NCBI RefSeq assembly: GCF_003610535.1
Contig: NZ_RAPN01000005.1
Span: 62,001-126,000, forward strand
DNA length: 64,000 nucleotides
Source of the DNA: Mangrovibacterium diazotrophicum
GTDB lineage: Bacteria; Bacteroidota; Bacteroidia; Bacteroidales; Prolixibacteraceae
Reading direction: 5' to 3'
Shown here: positions 8,318-18,978 of the stretch, piece by piece
Layout: every line of letters begins with the position of its first letter
How positions within the stretch are numbered: position 1 is the first letter of the stretch
Program-made: the position numbers and the translations under genes
The notes under the pieces: model-generated
The model's input: the letters and a program-made list of their open reading frames with translations, nothing else
Told to the model about the DNA's origin: nothing
The model's database searches: none

Positions 8318-8992
8318 CTAAATTGAAGCAGACTCAACCATTTTCCCGTCCTTAAAAACCACAGAAAAAGATTGGGCCAGATTCTCAAACTTCACCTCAA
8401 AATCGGATGAATATGTTTCATCATTGGTCGGATACCATCGCTTTTGGTGCTTGTTGACAACGATAAACAGGCCCTCTTCATCTCCGACAGCACAAAACCG
8501 CTCCATACTTCCATCATAAATTTTGAAGTCGGAAAGTTGTTGCAGCTGCCTGTAAAAAGTGGCATTATCGTCAACAGGCACACCAATCTCACTAATCCGA
8601 ATCAGTGAATGATAATCGAAGGCATCTATATTTTTGTATGGAAGATTTTTGCGGGCAATAAACTCCAAGATGTTGTGATCGGGATCGTAAAAATACACGG
8701 ACTTGGCATTCCAACTCACAAAGTTGATAATGTCTTGCCCTTCATCTTGTATAATGGAAACTCGTTTGTGAAGCCAGGCCAAAGCATCGCTGACCTGATT
8801 GGGAGGTATGTTCACAGCCAAATGATAGGGAGTGGATTTCGCTTTGTAGGAAAACCACAACACCGATTGGCCAACTAACACCTTAAAATCTGTTTGGGAG
8901 GATTCCAGCAGCGGCAGGCTCAAAACCTCCTGATAGAATTTTAATTGTTCATCCAACCGGGACGTGTAAATATGAAGTTCTTGAATCTTCAT
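8318..8992 (-). CDS. VOC (glyoxalase/bleomycin-resistance fold) protein
   Basis: A 224-residue protein with two VOC-type halves: MKIQELHIYTSRLDEQLKFYQEVL at the start, then YFYDPDHNILEFIARKN near residue 110, and a second module from about 125 (LIRISEIGVPVDDNATFYRQL). Such proteins bind a metal and act on small molecules, but the substrate cannot be told. I chose the ATG at 8992; an upstream frame extension would run through the terminator of the next gene. It is convergent with the HxlR gene, 8 bp apart, and reads in the same direction as the neighbouring superoxide dismutase genes. Confidence 0.8.
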   Translation of the reverse strand: MKIQELHIYTSRLDEQLKFYQEVLSLPLLESSQTDFKVLVGQSVLWFSYKAKSTPYHLAVNIPPNQVSDALAWLHKRVSIIQDEGQDIINFVSWNAKSVYFYDPDHNILEFIARKNLPYKNIDAFDYHSLIRISEIGVPVDDNATFYRQLQQLSDFKIYDGSMERFCAVGDEEGLFIVVNKHQKRWYPTNDETYSSDFEVKFENLAQSFSVVFKDGKMVESASI

Positions 8993-9019
8993 GCTAAAAA
9001 TGGTTGGACAGTCCCTCTT

Positions 9020-9060
9020 AAAAAAGAAAAACCCCGAGACCACTGCCTCGGGGAAAAAAA
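9020..9060 (-). terminator. terminator of sodA
   Basis: CCCCGAG (9032-9038) pairs with CTCGGGG (9047-9053); on the minus strand TTTTTCTTTTTT follows. It lies 11 bp after the sodA stop and separates it from the VOC gene. Confidence 0.85.
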
Positions 9061-9071
9061 CCAAAAATCAA

Positions 9072-9671
9072 CTAACCTTTAAATCGTTTGGCAACCTCAT
9101 CCCAATTGATCACTTTAAAAAATGATTCAATGTAGTCAGGACGTTTGTTCTGGTACTTCAAATAGTAGGCATGTTCCCAGACATCGAGACCAAGGATTGG
9201 AGTTCCTTGAACCTCTGCTACATCCATTAAAGGATTGTCCTGATTCGGTGTGGATGAAACCACCAAACTATCACCCTGTTTTACCAGCCAAGCCCAACCC
9301 GAACCGAAACGGGTCGCGGCAGCTTTGGTAAAAGCGTCTTTAAAATTATCGAATGACCCAAATGAGTCGTTAATAGCTTTTAATAATTCACCTTCCGGAC
9401 CTTCGCCATTGCAATAGCCCATCACAGTCCAAAATAAATTGTGGTTATAAAAACCACCACCATTGTTGCGAACAGCAACCGGAAGTTTTGAAATGCCGGC
9501 CATCAATTCTTCAATTGATTTGCCTTCCATATCAGTTCCCTGAATGGCATTGTTTAAATTTGTTGTATAAGCAGCGTGGTGCTTTGTGTAATGAATCTCC
9601 ATTGTACGAGCATCGATGTAAGGCTCCAGAGAATCATAATCATATCCTAACTTTGGTAATTCAAATGACAT
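9072..9671 (-). CDS. sodA: superoxide dismutase, manganese-type
   Basis: Second superoxide dismutase, 199 residues from the ATG at 9671, which has the ribosome site AGGAAATAG just before it. Metal ligands are conserved ([27 protein letters not shown]). It has the Mn-enzyme pattern: Gly in NNGGGFYNH and Gln in STPNQDNPL, with the longer loop [11 protein letters not shown]. This differs from the Fe-patterned enzyme at 6063-6638, so the organism can probably use either metal depending on supply. The gene has its own terminator. Confidence 0.94.
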   Translation of the reverse strand: MSFELPKLGYDYDSLEPYIDARTMEIHYTKHHAAYTTNLNNAIQGTDMEGKSIEELMAGISKLPVAVRNNGGGFYNHNLFWTVMGYCNGEGPEGELLKAINDSFGSFDNFKDAFTKAAATRFGSGWAWLVKQGDSLVVSSTPNQDNPLMDVAEVQGTPILGLDVWEHAYYLKYQNKRPDYIESFFKVINWDEVAKRFKG

Positions 9672-9895
9672 ATCTATTTCCTTTAAACTGGTTAATCTAA
9701 TTCTTGGTTTTGATTTCAAATAAAAGATATTTAAATCTTTTTCTGCAAATCTATAAACTATCTAGACTCATTCCAAATAAAAACTATGCTTTTTTTATTG
9801 AAAAAATCTATCCGCAATCGCTTCGCTCAATTTAATGTTCGGATCCAGCACTTTAGCCTGTCTTAATTTTTTCTTTACTTTGCCCGAAAAATTTC

Positions 9896-11197
9896 GTGAA
9901 CAGGAAAATTCTCCACCTCGCCATTCCTAATATCATCAGCAACGTCACCATTCCACTCCTCGGATTAGTCGACATGGCGCTGATGGGACACCTTGATTCT
10001 GAAGTCTATATCGGAGCTGTTTCGTTGGGAACAGTGCTGTTCAATTTTATTTACTGGGGCTTTAGTTTTCTGCGAATGGGAACGAGTGGTTTCACCGCTC
10101 AGAGCTACGGCGAAGGCAACCAGGCAGAGACCTTCAATATTTTGGCCCGTGCTCTGATGATTTCGACACTGATCAGCGCCCTGATCATTCTGTTACAAGT
10201 CCCAATTGAGTGGATCGCTTTTAAAGCTATCAATGGTAGTAAGGAAGTGGAAGGACTGGCACGTGAATATTTCCGCATCCGGATTTGGGCTGCACCCGCC
10301 ACACTTGGACTTTACGCCCTTAACGGATGGTTCCTGGGGATGCAGAATGCCCGCTACGTGATGGTCACTTCGATCCTGGCAAATATTTTCAACCTGGTTT
10401 TTAGCTTCATCTTTGTGTATTTCCTGCACATGAATTCAGCAGGAGTCGCCTGGGGAACTGTTATTGCACAATACGCCGGAATCCTGACAGGTTTGTTTTT
10501 ACTGCAGAAGAAATACAAGTATCTGCTAAATTTTAGAGACCGAAAAGCAATTTTTGACCTGGATGCTATGAAAAACTTCTTCCGGGTGAACTCCGATATT
10601 TTCATCCGGACTTTTTGCGTCATTCTGGTATTCACCTTCTTCACGTCGAAGTCGGCAAGTATCAGCGACCATATATTAGCCGTTAACTCCATTCTAATCC
10701 AGTTCCTGTTATTTTTCGCTTTTTTTATTGATGGATTTGCTTTGGCTGGTGAAGCATTGGCCGGGAAATATAAAGGTGAACGACGCCGGGATTTATTTAC
10801 CGAACTCACCCGCCGTCTTTTTGTATGGGGAATCGGATTGGCACTTGTTTTCAGCTTCCTGTTTTTAGTTGGCAACAAGTTCATCATCGGACTGCTTACC
10901 AACCAGGAAGGTTTGTATGAAACAGCCAGTCAGTTTATGGTTTGGGTGATTTTGACACCTCTGATTACTTTCAGTTCCTTTATTTGGGATGGTATTTACA
11001 TTGGTGTGACCGCCTCGAAAGAAATGCGGAATAGTATGCTGGCCGCAACACTGCTGCTTTTCGCTCCTAGTTTTTATTTTCTGCAGGCTATTCTCGGCAA
11101 CCACGCACTTTGGCTGGCGATGATGCTATTTATGCTGGGGCGAGGTCTTTTCCAAACGATCCTTTTCCCAAAAGTCATGAGTAAGAGCTTCAAGTAA
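9896..11197 (+). CDS. MATE-family efflux transporter
   Basis: Inner-membrane Na+- or H+-driven drug or metabolite exporter, 433 residues with about 12 helices. It resembles the DinF/NorM branch: an N-terminal IPNIISNVTIPLLGLVDMALMGHL and the repeated YFRIRIWAAPATLGLYALNGWFLGMQN, which matches DinF-type proteins. The start is GTG at 9896; I see no in-frame ATG before the first helix. It is convergent with the sulfatase gene, whose stop is 12 bp away, with no visible terminator between them. Substrate unknown. Confidence 0.9.
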   Translation: MNRKILHLAIPNIISNVTIPLLGLVDMALMGHLDSEVYIGAVSLGTVLFNFIYWGFSFLRMGTSGFTAQSYGEGNQAETFNILARALMISTLISALIILLQVPIEWIAFKAINGSKEVEGLAREYFRIRIWAAPATLGLYALNGWFLGMQNARYVMVTSILANIFNLVFSFIFVYFLHMNSAGVAWGTVIAQYAGILTGLFLLQKKYKYLLNFRDRKAIFDLDAMKNFFRVNSDIFIRTFCVILVFTFFTSKSASISDHILAVNSILIQFLLFFAFFIDGFALAGEALAGKYKGERRRDLFTELTRRLFVWGIGLALVFSFLFLVGNKFIIGLLTNQEGLYETASQFMVWVILTPLITFSSFIWDGIYIGVTASKEMRNSMLAATLLLFAPSFYFLQAILGNHALWLAMMLFMLGRGLFQTILFPKVMSKSFK

Positions 11198-11208
11198 ATC
11201 AAGGCTTA

Positions 11209-12648
11209 TCAATTAGCGGAGTAATCTATTCCCAAGTCGTTGGTTCGCACTTCTTGCAGTTTGTTTCGAAGCTTCTCCTGAAATTCATCAACGACCTCTG
11301 CAAATTCGGGCTTGTACGCCAAATTGGTGTATTGCTTCGGATCGTTTTTCATATTGTACAATTCCATTCCCGATCCGGCATCTTCGTCGTATTGAATGTA
11401 GGCCCAATCATCGGTTCGAAGCAAAAACGATTTGCCTCCCTGTGAAACCGTAAAAGCCATGTCGCGAACCTTCACTGAGGGATCGTCAAGCATGTCTGCA
11501 AGGCTCTTTCCTTGAAGATATTCAGAATGCTTCAACCCGGCCAACTCTGCCACAGTCGGGTACAGATCGACCAATTCAACAAACGAATTGCAGACCGCAG
11601 GTTTCTTTCCGGGCACTTTTATAATAAAAGGAACTCGCACCGATTCTTCATGAAGACTGACTTTCATCCAAAAATCATGTTCGTCCAAATGAAATCCATG
11701 GTCTGAGGTAAAAACGACAATGGTGTTATCTTCCAATCCCTCATCTCTAAGTGTTTTCAGCATCTTACCAACCTGTGCATCCATAAAGGAAACGGAAGCG
11801 TAATAGGCCGCAATGGCCTTTTTCTGCTGGTCGACGCTCATTTGCCCATTGACACTCGTCACATAATTGATTCCCCGCTCGGGAATATCATCCCAATCGA
11901 ATTCAACCTTTTTCGGCAACTGAATCTTCTCAAATGGGTATGGATCGAAATAGGATTTCGGCGCCACAAACGGCACATGCGGCCGCACCATTCCTACTGC
12001 CAAAAAGAACTTCTCGTTTTTATGCTTTCGGATTAACTCGCAAGCCGTTTCAGCCGTTTTTCCATCGGCATGTACCAGGTCATCCCCTTCCGCCTTCACG
12101 ATGGTCATTACGTTACCGCCCTTTCGCTCAATCGAACCATCAGGATTTCCCTGCACCAATTCAGCTTCACCTGCCGCGTTCCACTCAGGCGCCTGGCTGT
12201 TGTATTTTTCAGTCCAGGACGCGGGGTCTTCAGCGCCGTCACTTCCGTTTTCAATGTCAATCGGAACTCCCATGTGAAAAATCTTGCTCACCCGAGCTGT
12301 AAAGTAGCCGTTGTCTTTAAACAGCTGAGCCCAAGTTTCACGTTCGTCACCGATATTTTCCCGACCGCTCACGTAACCGTAGGTTGTCGTTGCGTTGGGG
12401 TAATAACCACTCATGAACGAAGCCCGCGATGGTCCGCAAACCGGATATTGGCAATACGCTTTCGTAAACCGCACACCCTCGGAAGCCAGCTTGTCAATAT
12501 TGGGCGTTTGACAAACTTCATTTCCATAGGACGACACAGCCGTTGCTGTTAGGTCATCAGATATAATAAACAGCACATTGTAATCTTTCTTCGGGACGCA
12601 GGAAATCAAGATAAATCCAACGAATAAGACGAAATACTTCACCGGCAT
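11209..12648 (-). CDS. lipoprotein arylsulfatase-type sulfatase (iduronate-2-sulfatase-like)
   Basis: Hydrolyses sulfate esters, probably from a sulfated sugar, outside the cytoplasm. A lipoprotein signal ends LISC (Cys17). Metal ligands DD at 31-32 and the core C-G-P-S-R (71-75) are visible; Cys71 is the residue that a maturase must turn into formylglycine. A second metal site appears as SDHGFHLDEH. The 479-residue length and the YFDPYPFEKIQLP segment recall iduronate-2-sulfatase-like bacterial enzymes. No maturase or polysaccharide locus is next to it. It follows the kinase gene by 47 bp on the same strand and may share its transcript. Confidence 0.9.
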   Translation of the reverse strand: MPVKYFVLFVGFILISCVPKKDYNVLFIISDDLTATAVSSYGNEVCQTPNIDKLASEGVRFTKAYCQYPVCGPSRASFMSGYYPNATTTYGYVSGRENIGDERETWAQLFKDNGYFTARVSKIFHMGVPIDIENGSDGAEDPASWTEKYNSQAPEWNAAGEAELVQGNPDGSIERKGGNVMTIVKAEGDDLVHADGKTAETACELIRKHKNEKFFLAVGMVRPHVPFVAPKSYFDPYPFEKIQLPKKVEFDWDDIPERGINYVTSVNGQMSVDQQKKAIAAYYASVSFMDAQVGKMLKTLRDEGLEDNTIVVFTSDHGFHLDEHDFWMKVSLHEESVRVPFIIKVPGKKPAVCNSFVELVDLYPTVAELAGLKHSEYLQGKSLADMLDDPSVKVRDMAFTVSQGGKSFLLRTDDWAYIQYDEDAGSGMELYNMKNDPKQYTNLAYKPEFAEVVDEFQEKLRNKLQEVRTNDLGIDYSAN

Positions 12649-12695
12649 AAACTCAGTTTTTTTGTCGATTTAAACTGGCTGTAAACAGCATTCGG

Positions 12696-14366
12696 CTAAT
12701 ATTTAAAGCTGCTACCCCCCAAAAACTCGCGAATCAACGAGGTTGGTGGAATCTCGGCATCATCGATGTGATGAAAATAGCTGAAGAATTTGAGCAGGCG
12801 ATTGGCTTCGCAATGTTCCTCGCAAACCTCAGGAACGGCTTTCAGCAAAGGTTCCACGTATTTTTTCAGCACAGCCAGCTCGTAAATCAGGGCAGAGTTG
12901 AACATCACATCCGCATTTTCCTGGTACGGAAAAATATTTTTTTCCTCGCCACTTCGAACACTCGGCCAACGTTTGATTGTATCCGCCGCCGAATAACCAC
13001 GATACTTGCTGTCGCGAATCATGCGTCGGATTAGCCGGTTATCGGTCGTTGAAATATGGTTGTGATCGTCCAGAGAAATTTGCGTCAAAGCAGAAAGGAA
13101 AATCTTGAAACTTCTGCCGTTTTGCACATGCGGCATCAAGCCGGGATTCATGCCGTGAATTCCTTCCACAATGAGGATATGCCCTTCTCCCAATTTTAGT
13201 TTTTCACCCGTAAACTCCCGTCGCCCAAGTATGAAATTAAACCGAGGCAACTCCACTTCCTCACCACCAAACAGCTGTAGGAGCTGTAAATTGAAGAAAT
13301 CCACGTCAATCGCATCCAGCGATTCAAAATCGTAATTGCCATGCTCGTCCCGCGGCGTTTGTTCACGATCAACAAAGTAATCATCCAGCGAAATCAAGTG
13401 TGGCGTAATGCCGTTTACGGCCATCTGCACAGCCAGGCGTTTGCTGAATGTCGTTTTTCCAGAAGCCGACGGTCCGGCAACCAAGACCACTTTCACATGG
13501 TCTTTCCGCTCATCAATCATGTTGGCAATTTCCGCCACTTTCTTTTCATGCAGTGCCTCCGATATTTTGATGATATCACCACCTCTTCCCGACTCAACAT
13601 ACTCATTCAGCATCCCTAGATTCGGCACATTCATCAACTCGGCCCGTTTTTTATGCTCTTTGAAAATCCCGAAAAGCTTTTCCTGAAGTTCAACTTCGTT
13701 AACTTCTTTGAAATTATCCGGTTTGGGAACCTGCAGCAAAATCCCATCGAAATACGGAACAATATCAAACGTTGTGAGGTAACCGGTCGAGGGCACATGA
13801 TGGCCATAGAAATAATTGCAGTAGCCATTCAGGAAATACAGAAAAGAGAACATCATCCCCTGCTGATCAAACAGCTTTGCCTTTTCTTCCAGCCCCTGAC
13901 GCACCAATTCCTCAACGGCATCGGGCGTCAAAATCCCTTTCTTTTCGAAGGGCAAATCCTTTTCAACCCACGATTGCATTTCGCTTTTCAATTCCCAAAT
14001 ATCCGAATCGGTAATCTTGCGTTTCAGGCCGATCAGCTCGCAATAGTAGCCGTTACTAATGCCATTCAGCACCTTCAGTTTTACCTGCGGGAAAACCTCC
14101 CGAACAGCAACATAGAGCAAAAAAATAAGGGATCGTACGTAAAGGCGGCGTCCGTCGATGTGCGTGTAGTCGATAAATTCGACCTTCTTCGACTTAACAA
14201 CAGAGAAGGAAAGCTCCTTCACTTTGTTGTTCACCAATGCCCCGCAAATTGGATTATCCAATTGGATGCCGAGGTCATCTTTTACTTCTTCAAGGGTAGT
14301 TCCTAAGGGGTAAGCCTGAACTGTGTTATTGTTTTCACAATAGATGTCAATTGTTCTCGCGCTCAT
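12696..14366 (-). CDS. uridine-kinase-like protein with N-terminal TGS domain
   Basis: Fusion of a TGS domain (about residues 1-65) and a threonyl/alanyl-tRNA-synthetase-like second additional domain (about 130-230) with a C-terminal P-loop nucleoside kinase. The kinase has Walker A VAGPSASGKTTFSKRLA near residue 290, then SLDDYFVDREQTPRDEHG and the EGIHGMNPGL segment, all close to uridine kinase. The family is widespread in Bacteroidetes, Firmicutes and Spirochaetes, but its substrate and the use of the tRNA-synthetase-like part are unclear. I chose the ATG at 14366 (MSARTIDIY), six codons inside the longest frame. It lies 68 bp downstream of uvrA. Confidence 0.88.
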   Translation of the reverse strand: MSARTIDIYCENNNTVQAYPLGTTLEEVKDDLGIQLDNPICGALVNNKVKELSFSVVKSKKVEFIDYTHIDGRRLYVRSLIFLLYVAVREVFPQVKLKVLNGISNGYYCELIGLKRKITDSDIWELKSEMQSWVEKDLPFEKKGILTPDAVEELVRQGLEEKAKLFDQQGMMFSFLYFLNGYCNYFYGHHVPSTGYLTTFDIVPYFDGILLQVPKPDNFKEVNEVELQEKLFGIFKEHKKRAELMNVPNLGMLNEYVESGRGGDIIKISEALHEKKVAEIANMIDERKDHVKVVLVAGPSASGKTTFSKRLAVQMAVNGITPHLISLDDYFVDREQTPRDEHGNYDFESLDAIDVDFFNLQLLQLFGGEEVELPRFNFILGRREFTGEKLKLGEGHILIVEGIHGMNPGLMPHVQNGRSFKIFLSALTQISLDDHNHISTTDNRLIRRMIRDSKYRGYSAADTIKRWPSVRSGEEKNIFPYQENADVMFNSALIYELAVLKKYVEPLLKAVPEVCEEHCEANRLLKFFSYFHHIDDAEIPPTSLIREFLGGSSFKY

Positions 14367-14383
14367 GTTTTCTGAAATCAGCA

Positions 14384-14424
14384 CATTGGCGTCGCCAAAC
14401 TTCGCCGTTTTCCCGGCGCCAATG
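14384..14424. repeat. inverted repeat between uvrA and the kinase gene
   Basis: CATTGGCG (14384-14391) and CGCCAATG (14417-14424) form a perfect 8-bp stem with a 25-nt loop. There is no T-run, so it may be a weak attenuator or processing hairpin. Confidence 0.4.
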
Positions 14425-14434
14425 CGTTAGTAGA

Positions 14435-17299
14435 CTATAAATCTAACTCTTTTTTCAGAAACTTCGCCGTGTACGAATTATGGTTTGCAACAATTTCTTC
14501 CGGCGTTCCGGCACCTAAAATCGTACCGCCGCCGCGTCCACCTTCAGGTCCCAGGTCGATGATATGATCCGCCACTTTAATGACATCCAGGTTGTGCTCA
14601 ATAACAATGACCGTGTTCCCCCGTTCAACCAGTTGATCCAACACTCCCAGCAGAATGCGGATATCCTCGAAATGCAATCCGGTCGTCGGCTCGTCGAGAA
14701 TGTACATGGTTTTGCCGGTGTCTTTTTTGGCCAGCTCGGTTGCCAGTTTCACACGCTGCGACTCACCACCCGAAAGGGTTGTTGACGACTGCCCCAACGT
14801 GATGTATCCCAAACCAACTTCCTGCAAAGTCTTCAACTTGTGCGCAATGGAAGGCAAGCTTTCAAAGAATTCGACACCTTGATTGATCGTCATGTCCAGC
14901 ACATCGCTGATCGACTTTCCTTTGTAACGAACCTCCAGCGTTTCGCGGTTGTACCGCTTGCCATTGCAGGCATCGCAATGCACATACACGTCGGGCAGAA
15001 AGTTCATCTCAATCAGCTTCAAGCCACCTCCCTGGCATTCTTCGCAACGACCACCTTTAACGTTGAATGAAAAACGTCCCGGTTTGTAGCCACGGATTTT
15101 GGCTTCGGGCAATTGGGCAAACAAAGCGCGAATATCAGAGAAAACGCCGGTGTAAGTGACCGGGTTCGAGCGTGGTGTGCGGCCCAGCGGCGACTGGTCT
15201 ACCTGCACCACTTTGTCAATATGTTTCAGCCCTTCAATTTTATCGAAGGGCAGCGGATCTTTCAATGAGTTGAAGAAATGCTGGCTTAGCACCGGCTGCA
15301 AGGTTCCGTTAATCAGGCTCGACTTGCCACTTCCCGAAACACCGGTCACGCAAATCATCTTACCCAACGGAAATTCCGCGGTCACATCCTTCAGGTTATT
15401 GCCTTTGCAACCAATTAGCTTCAGGCTTTTGCCATTTCCTTTCCGACGTTCTTCGGGCACCACAATCTGATGTTCACCTTTCAGGTATTTCGAAGTCAGC
15501 GTATCGGCTTCCAAAACCTCCTGCGGAGTACCCGCCGCAACCACCTCCCCACCATGACGGCCGGCAAATGGCCCCATGTCGACCAGGTAATCGGCACTCA
15601 TCATCATGTCTTTATCGTGCTCAACCACGATCACTGAGTTACCAGTATCGCGCAGTTTCTCCAACGAACTAATCAGTCGAAGGTTGTCACGCTGGTGCAA
15701 ACCAATACTTGGTTCATCGAGAATGTACAACACATTTACCAGCTGCGAACCAATTTGTGTAGCCAGACGAATACGCTGCGACTCGCCACCCGACAAAGTT
15801 CCCGATGAACGATCGAGCGACAAATACTCCAAGCCCACATCAAGCAGGAAGCTCAAACGGGTCCGGATTTCCTTGATGATTTCCACCCCGATTTTTTGCT
15901 GACGCTCCGTGATGCGTTCTTCCAATCCCTGGAACCACTCCGTCAGCTCAGCGATGTCCATCTGCGCCAGTTCCGAAATATTTTTTTTGTCGATTTTGAA
16001 ATATAACGACTCCTTTTTCAAGCGATGCCCGTCGCACTCGGGACAGGCCTTTTCGCGCACAAACTGGTTCGCCCACTTCTGCGCTGTTTTCGACGGATTA
16101 TCGTCGCGCTGACTATCGATATATTTCACAATTCCCTCGTAGCTCATGGCGTAATTTACCGAGCCACCAAGCGGCGAATTTTTCAGTTGAATTCGTTCGT
16201 TGGTCCCGTACAGAATCGCATCCATCGCTTCTTCGGGAATATCTTTCACAGGCGTTTTCAGGTCGAAACCATGCTTTTCACCCAACGCTTCAATTTGCCA
16301 GAATATCAGTGTATTCTTTTGCGTGCCAAGTGGAGCAATTCCGCCTTTGGCAATGCTCAACTCCGGATCGGGTACAATCTTTTCCTGGTCGATCACCGCA
16401 ATTCGTCCCAAGCCATTACACTTCGGACAAGCACCTTGCGGCGAGTTGAACGAGAAATTATGCGGCGCCGGCTCGTTGTACGAAATACCGGTGGTCGGGC
16501 ACATCAACTGGCGGCTGTAGAATTTGAGGTCTTCCGAATCATTGTCCATGATCAGGCAGACACCATGTCCCTGTTTCATGGCCATCGCCACCGAATCCTT
16601 CAGGCGTTTCGTTATGCCCTCTTCCACCTTCAGCCGGTCGACAACAACTTCGATGAAGTGATTTTTATACCGATCGACACGCATGTTGGGCTTCATTTCA
16701 ACCACTTCTCCGTCAACACGGGCATACAGAAAACCTTTTTTCCGCGTCGATTCGAACAGCTCGCGGTAGTGCCCCTTACGGCCGCGCACCAAAGGCGACA
16801 TGATGAGAATCCGCTTATCGGCAAAATGTTCCTGGATCAGTTTCAGAATCTGGTCGTCGGTGTATTTCACCATCTTTTCACCGGTCTCGTATGAGAAAGC
16901 TTCCCCGGCACGGGCATACAACAAACGCAGGAAATCGTAAATCTCGGTTACCGTTCCCACAGTCGAACGCGGGTTCTTATTGGTCGTCTTCTGCTCAATG
17001 GAAATCACCGGGCTCAGGCCGGTAATCTTGTCCACATCTGGGCGTTCCATGTTGCCCAAAAACGAGCGGGCATAGGCCGAAAAAGTCTCAATGTAGCGTC
17101 GCTGTCCTTCCGCATAAATGGTATCGAAAGCCAGCGAGGACTTGCCACTACCGCTCAAACCGGTTATTACCGTCAGCTTATTACGCGGAATTTCAACATT
17201 AATATTTTGCAGGTTGTGCACACGGGCGCCGTGCACAATGATTTTTTCATCCTGGTCAAGCAACTCGTCCTCCAGTTGCAACTTATCGTTCTCCACCAT
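14435..17299 (-). CDS. uvrA: excinuclease ABC subunit A
   Basis: DNA-damage recognition ATPase of nucleotide excision repair. It has 954 residues and two ABC modules: Walker [15 protein letters not shown] near residue 47 and [14 protein letters not shown] in the second half, each with its own LSGGESQR signature. Zinc-finger cysteines are visible in CPKCNGLG and in CEECQGGG...[10 protein letters not shown]. The start ATG follows the lytic transglycosylase stop by 2 nt, so the two are co-transcribed. The Gly-rich C-terminus [10 protein letters not shown] is typical. Confidence 0.98.
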   Translation of the reverse strand: MVENDKLQLEDELLDQDEKIIVHGARVHNLQNINVEIPRNKLTVITGLSGSGKSSLAFDTIYAEGQRRYIETFSAYARSFLGNMERPDVDKITGLSPVISIEQKTTNKNPRSTVGTVTEIYDFLRLLYARAGEAFSYETGEKMVKYTDDQILKLIQEHFADKRILIMSPLVRGRKGHYRELFESTRKKGFLYARVDGEVVEMKPNMRVDRYKNHFIEVVVDRLKVEEGITKRLKDSVAMAMKQGHGVCLIMDNDSEDLKFYSRQLMCPTTGISYNEPAPHNFSFNSPQGACPKCNGLGRIAVIDQEKIVPDPELSIAKGGIAPLGTQKNTLIFWQIEALGEKHGFDLKTPVKDIPEEAMDAILYGTNERIQLKNSPLGGSVNYAMSYEGIVKYIDSQRDDNPSKTAQKWANQFVREKACPECDGHRLKKESLYFKIDKKNISELAQMDIAELTEWFQGLEERITERQQKIGVEIIKEIRTRLSFLLDVGLEYLSLDRSSGTLSGGESQRIRLATQIGSQLVNVLYILDEPSIGLHQRDNLRLISSLEKLRDTGNSVIVVEHDKDMMMSADYLVDMGPFAGRHGGEVVAAGTPQEVLEADTLTSKYLKGEHQIVVPEERRKGNGKSLKLIGCKGNNLKDVTAEFPLGKMICVTGVSGSGKSSLINGTLQPVLSQHFFNSLKDPLPFDKIEGLKHIDKVVQVDQSPLGRTPRSNPVTYTGVFSDIRALFAQLPEAKIRGYKPGRFSFNVKGGRCEECQGGGLKLIEMNFLPDVYVHCDACNGKRYNRETLEVRYKGKSISDVLDMTINQGVEFFESLPSIAHKLKTLQEVGLGYITLGQSSTTLSGGESQRVKLATELAKKDTGKTMYILDEPTTGLHFEDIRILLGVLDQLVERGNTVIVIEHNLDVIKVADHIIDLGPEGGRGGGTILGAGTPEEIVANHNSYTAKFLKKELDL

Positions 17300-17301
17300 T
17301 T

Positions 17302-18243
17302 TTAGTCGTTTGCTTTGGTCCGGAATCCTTTCGCCGGAATTTTAATTGCGTAAGTTTTTCCTTTGGAATTGGTTAGAAAAGTCTCGCGCAACCATGGATT
17401 CAACATTTTCAATATTTTGTAGTTGGTACCGTGCTCTGTTGCAAAATCAGCAAAATCCTTCACCGGCCCATTTACCGTAGTCGTTTTCACTTCCCACAGC
17501 GGATATTTCTCATCTTCGGTTACAACGAAACCGTATTCCGCCGGGTTTTCCATGATTAGTTTGAGGGCTAAAATCCGGAACACGTAGCGCGAGGTTTCCT
17601 CACCCACCAACAAGTCATAGTAACTGCTCACCTTTTGGCGTTCCAACTGCCGGTCGATAAAAGAGCGGCCAGCATTGTATGAAGCTGCAACCAGAGTCCA
17701 GCTTCCGTATTTCTTGTACGAATCTTTCAGGTATTTGCAGGCAGCCTGTGTGGCTTTCTCCACATGATAACGTTCGTCAATCTCGTTGTTCACTTCCAAG
17801 CCGTAATCGGTCGCGGTACCTTTCATGAACTGCCAAAAACCAACAGCTCCTGCAGGCGACACAGCACGCTGATCGAAACCACTTTCGGCCAAAGCCAGGT
17901 AAGCGAAATCTGTCGGTACGGTATCGGCTTCCAGAATCGGAACAATGATCGACATAAATCGCGGTGCCAATTTCAGAAAACGCAGCGTCTGCGAATGGAA
18001 ATAACTGTTCACCAGCAACTCCCGATCGAGGCTTTCGCGCACATCGTTATACGACAGCGGCACCTCTTCCTCCATAAAAGTCAGCTTCTCCGGGATATTC
18101 ACTGCATGAAACATCATCCTGGCAGGTTCTTCCGTTTTCACGTTGCTTTCCGGCAGAGCCGAGGATTCCAGCAAATGGTAACCGGCAAACAACAACACAA
18201 TAACTGAAAGGCTAAAAATCGAACGTCCAAAAATCTTTTTCAT
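17302..18243 (-). CDS. lytic transglycosylase with SLT domain
   Basis: Cleaves the MurNAc-GlcNAc bond of peptidoglycan in the periplasm. It begins with a signal anchor (about residues 7-28). The SLT domain covers about 100-235, with the catalytic Glu in LALAESGFD and following motifs [16 protein letters not shown] and AASYNAGR. The segment at about 255-310 ([20 protein letters not shown]) resembles a degenerate LysM-like wall-binding region, as in MltD. It is the first gene of a probable operon with uvrA 2 nt downstream; I know of no functional link between the two. Confidence 0.92.
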   Translation of the reverse strand: MKKIFGRSIFSLSVIVLLFAGYHLLESSALPESNVKTEEPARMMFHAVNIPEKLTFMEEEVPLSYNDVRESLDRELLVNSYFHSQTLRFLKLAPRFMSIIVPILEADTVPTDFAYLALAESGFDQRAVSPAGAVGFWQFMKGTATDYGLEVNNEIDERYHVEKATQAACKYLKDSYKKYGSWTLVAASYNAGRSFIDRQLERQKVSSYYDLLVGEETSRYVFRILALKLIMENPAEYGFVVTEDEKYPLWEVKTTTVNGPVKDFADFATEHGTNYKILKMLNPWLRETFLTNSKGKTYAIKIPAKGFRTKAND

Positions 18244-18266
18244 ATCCCTACAAGCAATTTAAAAGG

Positions 18267-18298
18267 CAAAAGTAATGGTTTTCCAAGTGGCTATCAAC
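18267..18298 (-). promoter_or_regulatory. promoter of the transglycosylase-uvrA operon
   Basis: On the minus strand GTTG (18295-18298), 20 nt, then TACTTTTG (18267-18274), an exact -7 box with a 3-of-4 -33 match. It lies 24 bp before the transglycosylase start. Confidence 0.6.
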
Positions 18299-18494
18299 GA
18301 ACTTGAAAGATTAATTTTAAAGACAGCCGAAGCGGGTAGTTGTTCACGAAAAATAGCAAAAGTGATGCCGGCAATGCCATTTAAAAAGTCGGGAGAGAAG
18401 AATGGTTTTGGATCGAAAAAGTAGAAGAACGGACGAAAAAACAGAAGTTGCATCCGCTTAAACCGCCAACCCAAAATAGAGATACTGAAAGGAA

Positions 18495-18968
18495 CTATTG
18501 ATTAATCAGCTCGCAAATTTCGTTTAAATGAAGCTGAAAATGCCGAAGAAAATCGGTGATCATCTCCCGAAGTTTGACAACTTCGTCGGCACCGGCGATC
18601 CACTCATTCTCCAATTTATCCGGTTTGACCTGCTTGATGACATGAATCAGGTGCAGATGGCTGTATTTCCACAACTGCACCAAGTCTCCCCAATTTTCGT
18701 TTTGGTAATTTTGAATGGCAATCCAGCGATCGTTGCTGCCATTGGTGGCATAATTGGGGAATTGCAGCGGGCTGGACTGGTATTGCAAATGCACAATCCG
18801 GTGCGTATTATTGGAAGCCGAATCGACCATGTGCCCCAAAATTTGCTTGATGGATCGCCCCTGTCCGTTTCGCTTGTCGCAAATGGTTGTTTCCGGCAAA
18901 GCTTGCAAATCGGGCTCCCAGCTTCTCAAACCAGCGCTGATTCCTTCTGTGATATTCGAGAAATCCAT
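18495..18968 (-). CDS. DinB-like four-helix protein
   Basis: A 157-residue protein of the DinB/YfiT metal-binding four-helix family. The three likely metal ligands are His46 (ILGHMVDSASNNTHR) and His143 and His147 (FLRHFQLHLNEI), at the spacing seen in the family. Related proteins are thiol-dependent S-transferases or remain uncharacterised; no substrate can be inferred. It is the last gene of a compact minus-strand group, 10 bp after the acetyltransferase gene. Confidence 0.82.
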   Translation of the reverse strand: MDFSNITEGISAGLRSWEPDLQALPETTICDKRNGQGRSIKQILGHMVDSASNNTHRIVHLQYQSSPLQFPNYATNGSNDRWIAIQNYQNENWGDLVQLWKYSHLHLIHVIKQVKPDKLENEWIAGADEVVKLREMITDFLRHFQLHLNEICELINQ

Positions 18969-18978
18969 GATGATGGTG

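Noticed and set aside
13653-14306. 217-codon plus-strand frame
   Set aside because: It is antisense to the TGS-kinase gene and shows no motif.
16025-16894. 289-codon plus-strand frame
   Set aside because: It lies wholly opposite uvrA, whose domains are intact; its composition is that of a shadow frame.
18259-18474. 71-codon minus-strand frame
   Set aside because: It contains the transglycosylase promoter, is rich in Phe from T-runs and has no family marks.
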